DNA of 7,204 nucleotides from Sulfurimonas sp. (GCA_021157665.1 JAGGWE010000007.1:1-7204), one strand, 5' to 3'. Shown: positions 1 to 6,738, numbered from the stretch's first letter. Made by a program: numbers and translations. The notes: generated by a model not told the origin, from the sequence alone.

Positions 1-53
1 ACGGACGTCTGTTGGGAACGGTGTGTGCTCTGGCTTACAATAAAATCGGGTGA
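1..53. other. GC-rich left edge with disrupted reading frame
   Basis: About half of the bases in positions 1-70 are G or C, against roughly a quarter in 71-202, so composition changes abruptly near position 70. The frame that becomes the tail of the upstream gene can be read back from position 3 but meets TGA at 51-53. Frame 1 stays open from 1 to a TAG at 82-84, and frame 2 stops at 41-43. None of the three gives a clean join to the downstream tail. The stretch may be decayed coding sequence, a frameshifted or low-quality contig end, or a junction. No regulatory signal is recognisable in it. Confidence 0.4.
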
Positions 54-209
54 CTTCTTTTTCTGGCGGGAACAGTTAAATTAGAGGTTAATGGTAAAAT
101 TGAAAAATTTACATCAAGACAAAATTTACGCTTTAAATATGTTAATGGTAAATTTGAAAAAATTACAGTAGAAGAGTTTAAGAGTTTAAATAAAGGTCGT
201 AAATGGTAA
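54..209 (+). CDS. 3' end of an upstream hypothetical protein (partial, possibly broken)
   Basis: This is an open frame of 51 codons ending at TAA 207-209, with no ATG, GTG or TTG that would make a sensible start, so it is read as the tail of a gene entering from the left. The tail is basic and has two similar short segments, VNGKIEKF and VNGKFEKI, about 18 residues apart, which look like beta-hairpin repeats. It ends in GRKW. Its last 7 bases overlap the start of the next gene, and the AAAGG ribosome binding site of that gene lies inside it, which points to coupled translation. By gene order it would correspond to the small membrane protein upstream of the periplasmic protein in Campylobacter (Cj0152c, from memory). 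An in-frame TGA at 51-53 cuts it off from any N-terminal part visible here. Function unknown. Confidence 0.5.
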   Translation, partial: LLFLAGTVKLEVNGKIEKFTSRQNLRFKYVNGKFEKITVEEFKSLNKGRKW

Positions 210-1039
210 AAATATTTTCTATATTTTTACTTTTAATCTCTCTTGCTTTTTCTAATGAATTTGCAGAGGATTCACCTTTAATACAAAAGGTAAAAACTTT
301 TGTTAGTGAAGATTCATTTGTTAAAAATAAAGATTTTATTAAACTTATATTTTCTCCAGAAGAAAATTATTATAGACAAGATAGAATTGATGTTGTAAGG
401 CTTGTTCAAACACTTAAAGAGAATGGACTCTTAAACCTTTTTTTTGATAAACCTCAAGAGTTAAAACTTAGTTTTAAAACAAATGGTTCGCCTCTGTTTT
501 TTGTAAAAGTGATGGGAGATACTCTTCGCAATATTGGTTATTATAGATATGTAACTAAAGAATCAAATCTAAATAATTCTGGATTTACATGGGTTATTTC
601 ATTAAATGCAGAGTATGCAACTGATCCATTGATTTTACAACGAGAGTTAAACAAAAGTGGCTGTAGTATAGTTGATATATATAGAATCGATACCAATGAT
701 TGGGAATATAGTATCGATATGAGTCGTGGATATTTAAATGTTGCTACTCTTGAAGATTCTAATGAATTTAAGTTAAAAAGATCTCTTTATGCACATTGGT
801 TAAATGTTTCAGAGATACAAAATCTTAAAATAAAAAGTTCAATAAGAGATAGATGGTATCCACATATTACATATTATGATAAGCAATTACACCTTTTAAA
901 GGTGATAAAAAAAGATGTAAAAACAAGAACCCTTTCACTTGTAGTTCCAGAAGATGCAAGGTATATTAAAATTTCAGATATTTATACTTTAAAAAATGTA
1001 AAAGATAATCTAGTTTTAAAGCCAAGTGGTTCAAAATAA
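203..1039 (+). CDS. Exported (periplasmic) protein of unknown function
   Basis: This 278-residue protein begins with a clear Sec signal peptide: MVK followed by a hydrophobic core at about residues 4-16 and a likely cleavage after AFS at residue 17. No further membrane segment is evident, and there is no lipobox cysteine; the only cysteine is C154. The mature part is rich in lysine, aspartate and aromatic residues, and the C-terminal third (about 225-275) looks like beta strands. I recognise no catalytic motif. The start is supported by AAAGG at 192-196, six bases upstream, and by the signal peptide beginning exactly there. It overlaps the upstream tail by 7 bases and ends 27 bases before the aminotransferase. 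In C. jejuni a putative periplasmic protein (Cj0151c, from memory) occupies the same place before aminotransferase and hom, so I infer it is the positional counterpart. Its link to amino-acid synthesis is by neighbourhood only. Confidence 0.8.
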   Translation: MVKIFSIFLLLISLAFSNEFAEDSPLIQKVKTFVSEDSFVKNKDFIKLIFSPEENYYRQDRIDVVRLVQTLKENGLLNLFFDKPQELKLSFKTNGSPLFFVKVMGDTLRNIGYYRYVTKESNLNNSGFTWVISLNAEYATDPLILQRELNKSGCSIVDIYRIDTNDWEYSIDMSRGYLNVATLEDSNEFKLKRSLYAHWLNVSEIQNLKIKSSIRDRWYPHITYYDKQLHLLKVIKKDVKTRTLSLVVPEDARYIKISDIYTLKNVKDNLVLKPSGSK

Positions 1040-1066
1040 TAAATAATTTAAAAGGTAGAAATAAAT

Positions 1067-2284
1067 ATGTTTGATGAAATTCAATTTGATAGAATGAAAA
1101 GACTTCCGAAGTATGTATTTGCTGAGGTAAATGAACTTAAAATGGCAGAGCGTAGAGCTGGTGCTGATGTTATTGATTTCTCTATGGGAAATCCTGATGG
1201 TGATACACCTGAACATATTCGTGAAAAACTTGTAGAGTCTGCTCAAAAAACAAAAACTCATGGTTATTCAACTTCTAAAGGTATTCCAAAACTTCTTATG
1301 GCAATCTCTGATTGGTACAAAAGAAGATATAACTGTGATCTAAATCCAGAAACTGAATGTGTAGCTACAATGGGTTCTAAAGAGGGTTATGCACATCTTA
1401 CTTATGCTATCACAAATCCAGGTGATGTAGCTGTTGTTCCTGATCCAACTTATCCTATTCATGAGTTTTCTTTCATTTTGGCTGGTGGAAATGTTGTTAA
1501 ATTTGGAATAAAGTTTGATGAAGATTATAAGCTTGATGAAGATAAATTTTTTGAAGACTTGGATAGAGTTTTTAAAGAAAGTTCACCTAAACCAAAATAT
1601 GTTTTAGTGAATTTTCCTCATAACCCTACAACGGTAACAGTTACACAAGAATTTTATGTTCGTCTTGTTGCTATGGCTAAAGAGAAAAGATTTTATGTAA
1701 TCTCTGATATTGCTTATGGAGATATAACTTTTAATGGTTATGTTACACCATCTATTATGAGTGTTGAGGGTGCTAAAGATGTAGCAGTTGAGTCGTTTAC
1801 TCTCTCAAAATCTTACAATATGGCAGGTTGGAGAGTTGGTTTCTTTGTTGGAAATAAAAAGCTAATTGGTGCTTTACAAAAAATAAAATCTTGGTTAGAT
1901 TATGGGATGTTTACACCTATTCAAGTTGCGGCTACTGTTGCACTTAATGGTGATCAGCAATGTGTTAGAGATATTACAGATAAGTATGACCATAGACAAA
2001 ATGTTCTAATTGAAGCATTTGATCGTGCAGGATGGCATATTAGAAGAAATCAAGCATCTATGTTTGTTTGGGCTAAACTTCCAGAGTGTGTAGAGCATTT
2101 AGGTTCGCTAGAGTTTAGTAAAAGATTACTTACTGAAGCTGGTGTTTGTGTAGCTCCAGGGATAGGTTTTGGTGCTTATGGTGAGAACTATGTTCGTATA
2201 GCTTTGATTGAAAATGATAACAGAATCCGTCAAGCAGCGAAAAATATTAAGAAGTTTTTAAAACAATTTGAAGAAGAGAAGTAA
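1067..2284 (+). CDS. alaC: AlaC-type class I/II pyridoxal-phosphate aminotransferase
   Basis: This 405-residue fold-type I aminotransferase closely follows E. coli AlaC (YfdZ, glutamate-pyruvate aminotransferase) as I remember it. Shared stretches include RLPKYVF near residue 12, DFSMGNPDG near 37-45, THGYSTSKGIP near 65-75, GSKEG near 103, FTLSKSYNMAGWRVG near 243-257 and SLEFSKRLL near the C-terminus. K248 in LSKSYNMAG is the expected lysine forming the Schiff base with the cofactor, and R256 in GWR matches the conserved cofactor-phosphate arginine. RIALIEN near the C-terminus contains the arginine expected to bind the substrate carboxylate. The protein is cytoplasmic. An AAAGG at 1051-1055 lies 11 bases before the ATG. 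The gene stops one base before the ATG of hom, so the two are probably translated together. The alanine-forming reaction is family knowledge; the position next to hom leaves open aspartate-family amino acids as substrates. Family certain, exact substrate less so. Confidence 0.88.
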   Translation: MFDEIQFDRMKRLPKYVFAEVNELKMAERRAGADVIDFSMGNPDGDTPEHIREKLVESAQKTKTHGYSTSKGIPKLLMAISDWYKRRYNCDLNPETECVATMGSKEGYAHLTYAITNPGDVAVVPDPTYPIHEFSFILAGGNVVKFGIKFDEDYKLDEDKFFEDLDRVFKESSPKPKYVLVNFPHNPTTVTVTQEFYVRLVAMAKEKRFYVISDIAYGDITFNGYVTPSIMSVEGAKDVAVESFTLSKSYNMAGWRVGFFVGNKKLIGALQKIKSWLDYGMFTPIQVAATVALNGDQQCVRDITDKYDHRQNVLIEAFDRAGWHIRRNQASMFVWAKLPECVEHLGSLEFSKRLLTEAGVCVAPGIGFGAYGENYVRIALIENDNRIRQAAKNIKKFLKQFEEEK

Positions 2285-2285
2285 A

Positions 2286-3545
2286 ATGATAAAAGTTGGA
2301 ATAATCGGTGTTGGAACAGTTGGGACTAGTGTTGCTCAGATTTTAGTTGATAATGCTGATATTATATCTGCTCGTGCAGGGACAGATATAATCGTTAAAA
2401 GAGGTGTTGTAAAAAATCTTTCTAAAGATAGAGGATTGGATATTATTATCACAGATAATGTTGATGATGTTTTAAACGATCCTGAGATTGATATTGTAGT
2501 TGAACTTATGGGTGGGATTGAAGAGCCATTCGAGGTTGTTAAAAAAGCACTTAAAAATGGTAAAGCTGTTGTAACTGCGAACAAGGCACTTTTAGCTTAT
2601 CACCGTTATGAGTTAGCTGAACTTGCTAAAGATATTGCATTTGAGTATGAAGCTTCTGTTGCTGGTGGTATCCCTATTATCAATGCTCTTCGTGATGGTT
2701 TATCGGCTAATCACATTGAGTCTATTATGGGGATAATGAACGGAACTTGTAACTATATGCTGACTAAGATGACAAATGAGGGTGTTGCTTATGATGATAT
2801 TCTTAAAGAGAGTCAAGATTTAGGTTATGCAGAGGCTGACCCATCATTTGATGTTGGTGGTTATGACGCAGCTCATAAACTTTTAATCCTTGCTTCTATC
2901 GCTTATGGAATTGATGCAAAACCTGAAGATATTTTAATCGAGGGGATAGAGAATGTATCTCAAGATGATATTTCATTTGCTAAAGAGTTTGGATATGCAA
3001 TTAAACTTTTAGGAATCGCTAAAAAAGATGGAAATGAAGTTGAACTAAGAGTTCATGCTTGTCTTATTTCACAAGATGAGATGATAGCAAAAATAGATGG
3101 TGTTATGAATGGTATCTCTGTTGTTGGAGATAAGGTTGGAGAGACACTTTACTATGGTCCAGGTGCAGGTGGAGATGCTACTGCTTCAGCTGTTGTTGCT
3201 AATATTATAGATATTGCAAGAAGTGGAAAATCTACCCCTATGCTTGGTTTTGCTAAGCCATTAGATGGTGAATTGACTCTTAAGCCAATAGATAAAATAG
3301 AGTCAAAATATTATCTTCGTATAAATGTTTCAGATAAAGCAGGAGTTCTTGCTAAAATTACTAAAATATTTGAAGATAATAATATTTCAGTTGAAACAAT
3401 GTTACAACGACCTGCAACAAATAATTCTGCAAATATTCTTATCTCAACTCATATCGCAGTTGAAAAAGATATTCAAAATATGATAAAAAAATTAGAGTCA
3501 CTTGACTTTATAAACTCTACTCCTGTTATGATTAGGATAGTGTAA
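2286..3545 (+). CDS. hom: Homoserine dehydrogenase with C-terminal ACT domain
   Basis: This 419-residue enzyme reduces aspartate semialdehyde to homoserine with NAD(P)H, the branch point to threonine and methionine. The N-terminal Rossmann fold shows VGIIGVGTVG at residues 4-13. NKALLA contains K100. The catalytic domain has GGIPIINALRDG from about 127, the NGTCNYML signature, DPSFDVGGYDAAHK from about 185 with D194, and K198, expected to act in proton transfer. The ACT domain covers about 341-415 (YYLRINVSDKAGVLAKI onward), which in this family usually mediates threonine feedback inhibition; that is inferred here. Start choice: the ATG at 2286 puts the Rossmann strand right at the N-terminus, lies one base after the aminotransferase stop and has purine-rich GAGAAG just before it. 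An in-frame TTG at 2268 would only add six basic residues inside the previous gene. The last base of its stop is shared with the next gene. Confidence 0.95.
   Translation: MIKVGIIGVGTVGTSVAQILVDNADIISARAGTDIIVKRGVVKNLSKDRGLDIIITDNVDDVLNDPEIDIVVELMGGIEEPFEVVKKALKNGKAVVTANKALLAYHRYELAELAKDIAFEYEASVAGGIPIINALRDGLSANHIESIMGIMNGTCNYMLTKMTNEGVAYDDILKESQDLGYAEADPSFDVGGYDAAHKLLILASIAYGIDAKPEDILIEGIENVSQDDISFAKEFGYAIKLLGIAKKDGNEVELRVHACLISQDEMIAKIDGVMNGISVVGDKVGETLYYGPGAGGDATASAVVANIIDIARSGKSTPMLGFAKPLDGELTLKPIDKIESKYYLRINVSDKAGVLAKITKIFEDNNISVETMLQRPATNNSANILISTHIAVEKDIQNMIKKLESLDFINSTPVMIRIV
3534..3537 (+). promoter_or_regulatory. Ribosome binding site supporting an ATT start
   Basis: AGGA sits inside the last codons of hom, with seven bases between it and the ATT at 3545. 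That is an ideal Shine-Dalgarno distance, and no usable ATG, GTG or TTG exists in the frame it would serve. It is the main evidence for placing the start of the short-chain dehydrogenase at 3545. Confidence 0.65.
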
Positions 3546-4279
3546 TTAAGATTTTAATTACAGGAGCAAGTTCTGGCTTAGGTGCCGAGCTTGCTCGTCA
3601 ATATGCTTGTGCAGATAATGAATTAGTTCTCTTAGCCCGTAGAGAAGATAAACTTTTTAAACTTAGAAGTGAACTTTTTGAAAAAACTAAAAGTACAGAA
3701 ATTATTGTTGCTGATGTAACTGATTTTGATGAACTTCAAAAGAAAATCTCGGCATGTGGGAATCTTGATATGGTGATATTAAATGCTGGAATTTCTCTTG
3801 GACATTCAGAGGAGATTACACCATTTAAAGAGTTTAAAAAGCTTTACGATGTAAATGTTTTAGCAAATCATGCTATTTTGGAGGTTTTACTGCCAAAATT
3901 TAAGGCTCAACAATCAGGAAAAATTGTTTTTATATCTTCACTTGCTTCACTTTTTTCTATGCCATCTTCAAAAGCTTACAGTTCATCAAAAAGAGCCTTG
4001 AATGCTTATGCCGAAGCGATTAGATATAAATATAAAAAAGATAATATAAAAGTTATAAATATTCTTCCTGGATTTATAAAAAGTGAACTTACAGATAAAA
4101 ATGATTTTCACATGCCATTTCTTTTATCGACTGAAGATGGTGTAAAAAAAATTAAAAAAGCTATAGAAAAAGAGAAGGTTTTTTATGCTTTTCCCCTTAG
4201 GTTTTATTTAATCATTAAACTTTTAAATCTACTTCCACACTTTTTAAGAGAGAAAATTGTAAACTCTATCAATAAATAA
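3545..4279 (+). CDS. Classical short-chain dehydrogenase/reductase, probable ATT start
   Basis: This is an NAD(P)-dependent oxidoreductase of 244 residues if read from ATT at 3545, the normal length for a classical SDR. The cofactor motif TGASSGLG is at 6-13, NAG at 80-82, the structural asparagine N104 in DVN, catalytic S132 in ISS, Y145 and K149 in YSSSK (S-x12-Y spacing kept), and PG at 175-176. The first in-frame ATG is at 3770, but starting there would delete the whole nucleotide-binding half. An in-frame TAG at 3533-3535 bounds the frame, and between it and TGASSG there is no ATG, GTG or TTG, only ATT at 3545 that fits. That ATT shares one base with the hom stop and has AGGA at 3534-3537. 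The C-terminus (about 215-240) is hydrophobic with basic residues and may associate with the membrane. Substrate cannot be told. It sits between hom and the formate dehydrogenase. Confidence 0.88.
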   Translation: MKILITGASSGLGAELARQYACADNELVLLARREDKLFKLRSELFEKTKSTEIIVADVTDFDELQKKISACGNLDMVILNAGISLGHSEEITPFKEFKKLYDVNVLANHAILEVLLPKFKAQQSGKIVFISSLASLFSMPSSKAYSSSKRALNAYAEAIRYKYKKDNIKVINILPGFIKSELTDKNDFHMPFLLSTEDGVKKIKKAIEKEKVFYAFPLRFYLIIKLLNLLPHFLREKIVNSINK

Positions 4280-4283
4280 ATCT

Positions 4284-4287
4284 AGGA
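4284..4287 (+). promoter_or_regulatory. Ribosome binding site of the formate dehydrogenase gene
   Basis: AGGA in the 17-base gap after the short-chain dehydrogenase stop lies nine bases before the ATG at 4297. It confirms that start, which places the first cluster-binding cysteine at residue 11, as expected for an untargeted cytoplasmic enzyme. Confidence 0.6.
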
Positions 4288-4296
4288 CTATTAAGC

Positions 4297-6360
4297 ATGA
4301 AAGATTTTGAAACGATAGAGAGTGTTTGTACTTATTGTGGTGTTGGTTGTGACATTGCTGCAGAGGTGTCTGATAACAAAATACAGAAAATATTTGCTTA
4401 TAAAGATGGTGTTGTTTCAGAGGGAAAACTTTGTATCAAGGGTAAGTATGGTTTTGATTTTGTTGACTCAAAAGATAGAATTAAAACTCCTAGAATTAAA
4501 AAAAGTTTTTTAGCAAAAAATCCAGCTATTAGAGATGCTATAAGTTCATCTTTAAAAGAGTTAGATGATGAATGGTATGAGTGTGATTTAGACTCTGCTA
4601 CAACAGCTTCTGCTATAAAACTAAAAGAGATTCAAGAGAAGTATGGACGAAAATCTGTTTGCTCTATCGGTGGGGCAAGATCATCTTGTGAATCTGCTTA
4701 TTTACTTCAAAAATTCACTCGTCAAACTCTGAAATCTCCCCATGTTGATAACTGTGCAAGGGTTTGTCATGCCCCATCACTTAAGGGTATGAAAACCACT
4801 ATTGGTGAGGGTGCTGCTACAAATCCTTACAACGATATTTATGATTGTGAATTTATGATAGTTATCGGCTCAAATACAACTGAAGCCCATCCAATTATTG
4901 CAAATAGAATTGTAAATATGGCTGGAAAACATGATAATCTTGCTACCTTTGATGTTCGTGAGATTAAACTTCATCGTGTTTCAAAATATAAAGCAATCAT
5001 CCCACATGAAGCTAATTTGCTTGTTTTAAATATGTTGGCTTATGTGATTATTGATGAAGAGTTATATGCTGAGAGTTTTATCCGAAATCGTACAAAAGGT
5101 TTTGCAGAATTTAAAGAGAAAATTTTAAATGATGAGTATGCAAATCCAGATTATTTTAACAATATAGAGGGTTATGAGTACCTATCAAAAATGATTAGAA
5201 AAGTGGCGCGTGAATATGCACTTAAAAAATCTATGATATTTTGGGGACTTGGAATTACTGAACATTTAGATGGTTCTTTCGCTGTTATGGCGATAACTCA
5301 CTTAGCCCTTATGACTGGAAATATTGGAATACAAGGAGCTGGTTTAATGCCTCTTCGTGGACAAAATAATGTTCAAGGTGCTTGTGATATGGGTATGCTA
5401 CCATACTATGAACCTGATTATCAAGATGCTAAGGAAATTGGGCTTATGACTCCTCAACTTGTTGATGCAATGCTTAGAGATGAGGTAAAAGCTGTTATAA
5501 ATATGGGTGAAGATTTAACTCATATTCATCCAAATTTAAACAAGGTAAATCGTGCATTTGATAAGTTAGAATTGATTATGGTTCAAGAACTTTTTATGAC
5601 TAATATTGCTAAAAAAGCTGATATTGTAATAGGTGTAAAATCTGCTTATGAAAAAACTGGTGTTTATGTAAATGCGATGAGAAGATTGCACCTTTCACAA
5701 CCCTTGGTTAAATCAGATTTACCAGATGACTGGGAAGTTACAAAAATGCTTGATAATAAAATGGGTGGAGATTATAGCTATAAAGACTCTAGTGAAGTTT
5801 GGGATGAGGTTCGTGAAGTAGCACATAGAAGATTTAGTGGTGCATCTTACCTTCGACTTCAACGACATCGTAAAAGAGGCTTACAGTGGCCAGTTTATAC
5901 AGAAGATACACCAAGACTTCATCAACTAGATTTTAGAACACCAGATGGTTTAGGTGAATTTCATTATAACCAATACAAGCTTCGTGGGATGATAAAAGAG
6001 ATTATAGGTAAAACTTTAACAGGTTATCATCTAACAACAGGAAGAACAATTGCTCAATACAATAACTCTGCTCAAACAAGAAAAACCCAAAGCTTAGTGA
6101 GTAGATACAGTGAAGATATTTTACTTGTTTGTGAAGATGATGCAAGTGATTTTACAAGCGATAAAGTTATACTAAAAACAAAGCATGGACAAACAAACCC
6201 ACTAACAATAAAACTAACAGATAAGGTTCAAGCAAAAACACTTTTTACTACTTTTCATTATGCTGAATCAAACATAAATGCACTTTTTGGTGATGAGAGT
6301 GATGAGTTGATTTTAACAGCTGCTTTTAAATCTGTGAAAGTGGAAGTTATTAACTGTTAA
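4297..6360 (+). CDS. fdhA: Formate dehydrogenase catalytic (alpha) subunit, cysteine type, cytoplasmic
   Basis: This 687-residue molybdopterin enzyme would oxidise formate to CO2 or run in reverse. The N-terminus carries the [4Fe-4S] ligands C11, C14, C18 and C46, followed by K48, the lysine between cluster and cofactor. C157-H158 in NCARVCHAPS matches the metal-ligand selenocysteine-histidine of E. coli FdhF, but the codon is TGT, so this is a cysteine form. R354 in PLRGQNNVQGACDMG matches the second catalytic arginine. The His after the ligand favours formate dehydrogenase over assimilatory nitrate reductase. The C-terminal molydopterin-binding domain starts near LTTGRT (about 575-685). There is no Tat signal and no extra ferredoxin domain, and FdhF is 715 residues, so the size is near normal. 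Residues about 65-92 look like an insertion relative to FdhF and the usual WDEA motif is replaced by LDSATTASA. No FdhB, FdhC, FdhD or FdhE gene is in the window, so its electron partner is unknown. yraN starts one base after its stop. Confidence 0.87.
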   Translation: MKDFETIESVCTYCGVGCDIAAEVSDNKIQKIFAYKDGVVSEGKLCIKGKYGFDFVDSKDRIKTPRIKKSFLAKNPAIRDAISSSLKELDDEWYECDLDSATTASAIKLKEIQEKYGRKSVCSIGGARSSCESAYLLQKFTRQTLKSPHVDNCARVCHAPSLKGMKTTIGEGAATNPYNDIYDCEFMIVIGSNTTEAHPIIANRIVNMAGKHDNLATFDVREIKLHRVSKYKAIIPHEANLLVLNMLAYVIIDEELYAESFIRNRTKGFAEFKEKILNDEYANPDYFNNIEGYEYLSKMIRKVAREYALKKSMIFWGLGITEHLDGSFAVMAITHLALMTGNIGIQGAGLMPLRGQNNVQGACDMGMLPYYEPDYQDAKEIGLMTPQLVDAMLRDEVKAVINMGEDLTHIHPNLNKVNRAFDKLELIMVQELFMTNIAKKADIVIGVKSAYEKTGVYVNAMRRLHLSQPLVKSDLPDDWEVTKMLDNKMGGDYSYKDSSEVWDEVREVAHRRFSGASYLRLQRHRKRGLQWPVYTEDTPRLHQLDFRTPDGLGEFHYNQYKLRGMIKEIIGKTLTGYHLTTGRTIAQYNNSAQTRKTQSLVSRYSEDILLVCEDDASDFTSDKVILKTKHGQTNPLTIKLTDKVQAKTLFTTFHYAESNINALFGDESDELILTAAFKSVKVEVINC

Positions 6361-6361
6361 T

Positions 6362-6691
6362 ATGAGCCGTCAAAAAGGAAACCTAGCTGAAGATAAGGCA
6401 TGTGGGTTTCTTTATGATAATGGCTTTACAATAATAGAGAGAAATTTTTACTCCCGTTTTGGTGAGATAGATATTATTGTTACAAAAGATGAAGTTCTCC
6501 ACTTCATCGAAGTGAAAAGTGGACTTGACTATGAGTCTGCTATACAAAACATAACCCCTTCAAAACTCCGTAAATTTATAAAAACTGTAAATGTTTATCT
6601 GAAAAAAAATGGTTTAGATGTTGATTTTATGATTGATGCAGTTATCGTATCGCCAAAAGGTGTTTGGCATGTGGATAATATAACACTTTAA
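6362..6691 (+). CDS. yraN: YraN/UPF0102 family protein, predicted nuclease fold
   Basis: This 109-residue protein has the family signature in order: KGNLAEDKACGFL with E10, RNFYSRFGEIDII at 27-39 with E35 and D37, and FIEVKSG with E50 and K52. D37, E50 and K52 form a PD-(D/E)XK-like active-site pattern, so the family is thought to share a Holliday-junction resolvase/restriction-endonuclease fold; activity is not shown by sequence alone. Usual length is about 110-130 residues, so this one is complete, though the R of the common VEVK-x-R ending is replaced by SG. It starts one base after the formate dehydrogenase stop with only a distant TGGAAG (6348 region) as ribosome binding site, so it is probably translated by coupling. 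In Campylobacter the counterpart directly follows hom (Cj0148c, from memory). It is the last gene of this run before a new promoter. Confidence 0.9.
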   Translation: MSRQKGNLAEDKACGFLYDNGFTIIERNFYSRFGEIDIIVTKDEVLHFIEVKSGLDYESAIQNITPSKLRKFIKTVNVYLKKNGLDVDFMIDAVIVSPKGVWHVDNITL

Positions 6692-6700
6692 TGATATAAT
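6692..6700 (+). promoter_or_regulatory. Extended -10 promoter for the aldehyde dehydrogenase gene
   Basis: TGATATAAT is an exact TG-n-TATAAT extended -10 element. It begins one base after the yraN stop. Only a weak -35-like TGGATA lies 17 bases upstream at 6672-6677, which is usual for Campylobacterota, whose main sigma factor depends mostly on the -10 box. Transcription would begin near 6707, giving a leader of about 100 bases before the ATG at 6806. Confidence 0.6.
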
Positions 6701-6715
6701 TTCTAACAAATAAAA

Positions 6716-6721
6716 TATAAT
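6716..6721 (+). promoter_or_regulatory. Second, tandem -10 box
   Basis: A perfect TATAAT stands 21 bases after the first one, inside an A/T-rich run. If used, transcription would start near 6728, inside the first hairpin, leaving a leader of about 78 bases. It has no TG extension and no -35 match, so it is weaker evidence than the upstream box and may just reflect AT-rich composition. Confidence 0.35.
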
Positions 6722-6738
6722 TTAGCTCAAAGAGCTAA
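6722..6738 (+). other. 7-bp hairpin in the leader
   Basis: TTAGCTC at 6722-6728 pairs perfectly with GAGCTAA at 6732-6738 around a three-base AAA loop. An alternative overlapping stem, CTAA at 6735-6738 with TTAG at 6742-6745, could compete with it. On the + strand it is followed by GCTTTAG rather than a run of T, so it is a poor intrinsic terminator. It may cap the 5' end of the aldehyde dehydrogenase mRNA, or mark the end of the upstream operon inefficiently. Confidence 0.45.

Noticed and set aside
51..53. TGA at 51 read as selenocysteine
   Set aside because: The sequence right after it forms only a 3-bp stem (CTG with CAG), far short of a bacterial SECIS hairpin, and the region also shows a composition break, so decay or sequence error is more likely.
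1031..1261. Minus-strand open frame of 76 codons
   Set aside because: It runs antisense across the gap and the start of the aminotransferase, has no ribosome binding site and its composition is what the reverse of AT-rich coding DNA gives.
2268..2285. TTG at 2268 as the start of hom
   Set aside because: It lies inside the aminotransferase gene and adds only KKRSK ahead of the Rossmann strand. The ATG at 2286 is one base after the previous stop and gives the usual N-terminus.
2336..2584. Minus-strand open frame of 82 codons inside hom
   Set aside because: It is a low-complexity Ser/Thr/Ile shadow of a strongly conserved gene on the other strand.
4322..4513. 63-codon + strand open frame inside fdhA
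   Set aside because: It is out of frame with the cysteine-motif N-terminus of the formate dehydrogenase, which is clearly the real gene.
4765..4767. Selenocysteine in the formate dehydrogenase
   Set aside because: The metal-ligand position is encoded by TGT, so the enzyme is a cysteine form and no readthrough is needed.
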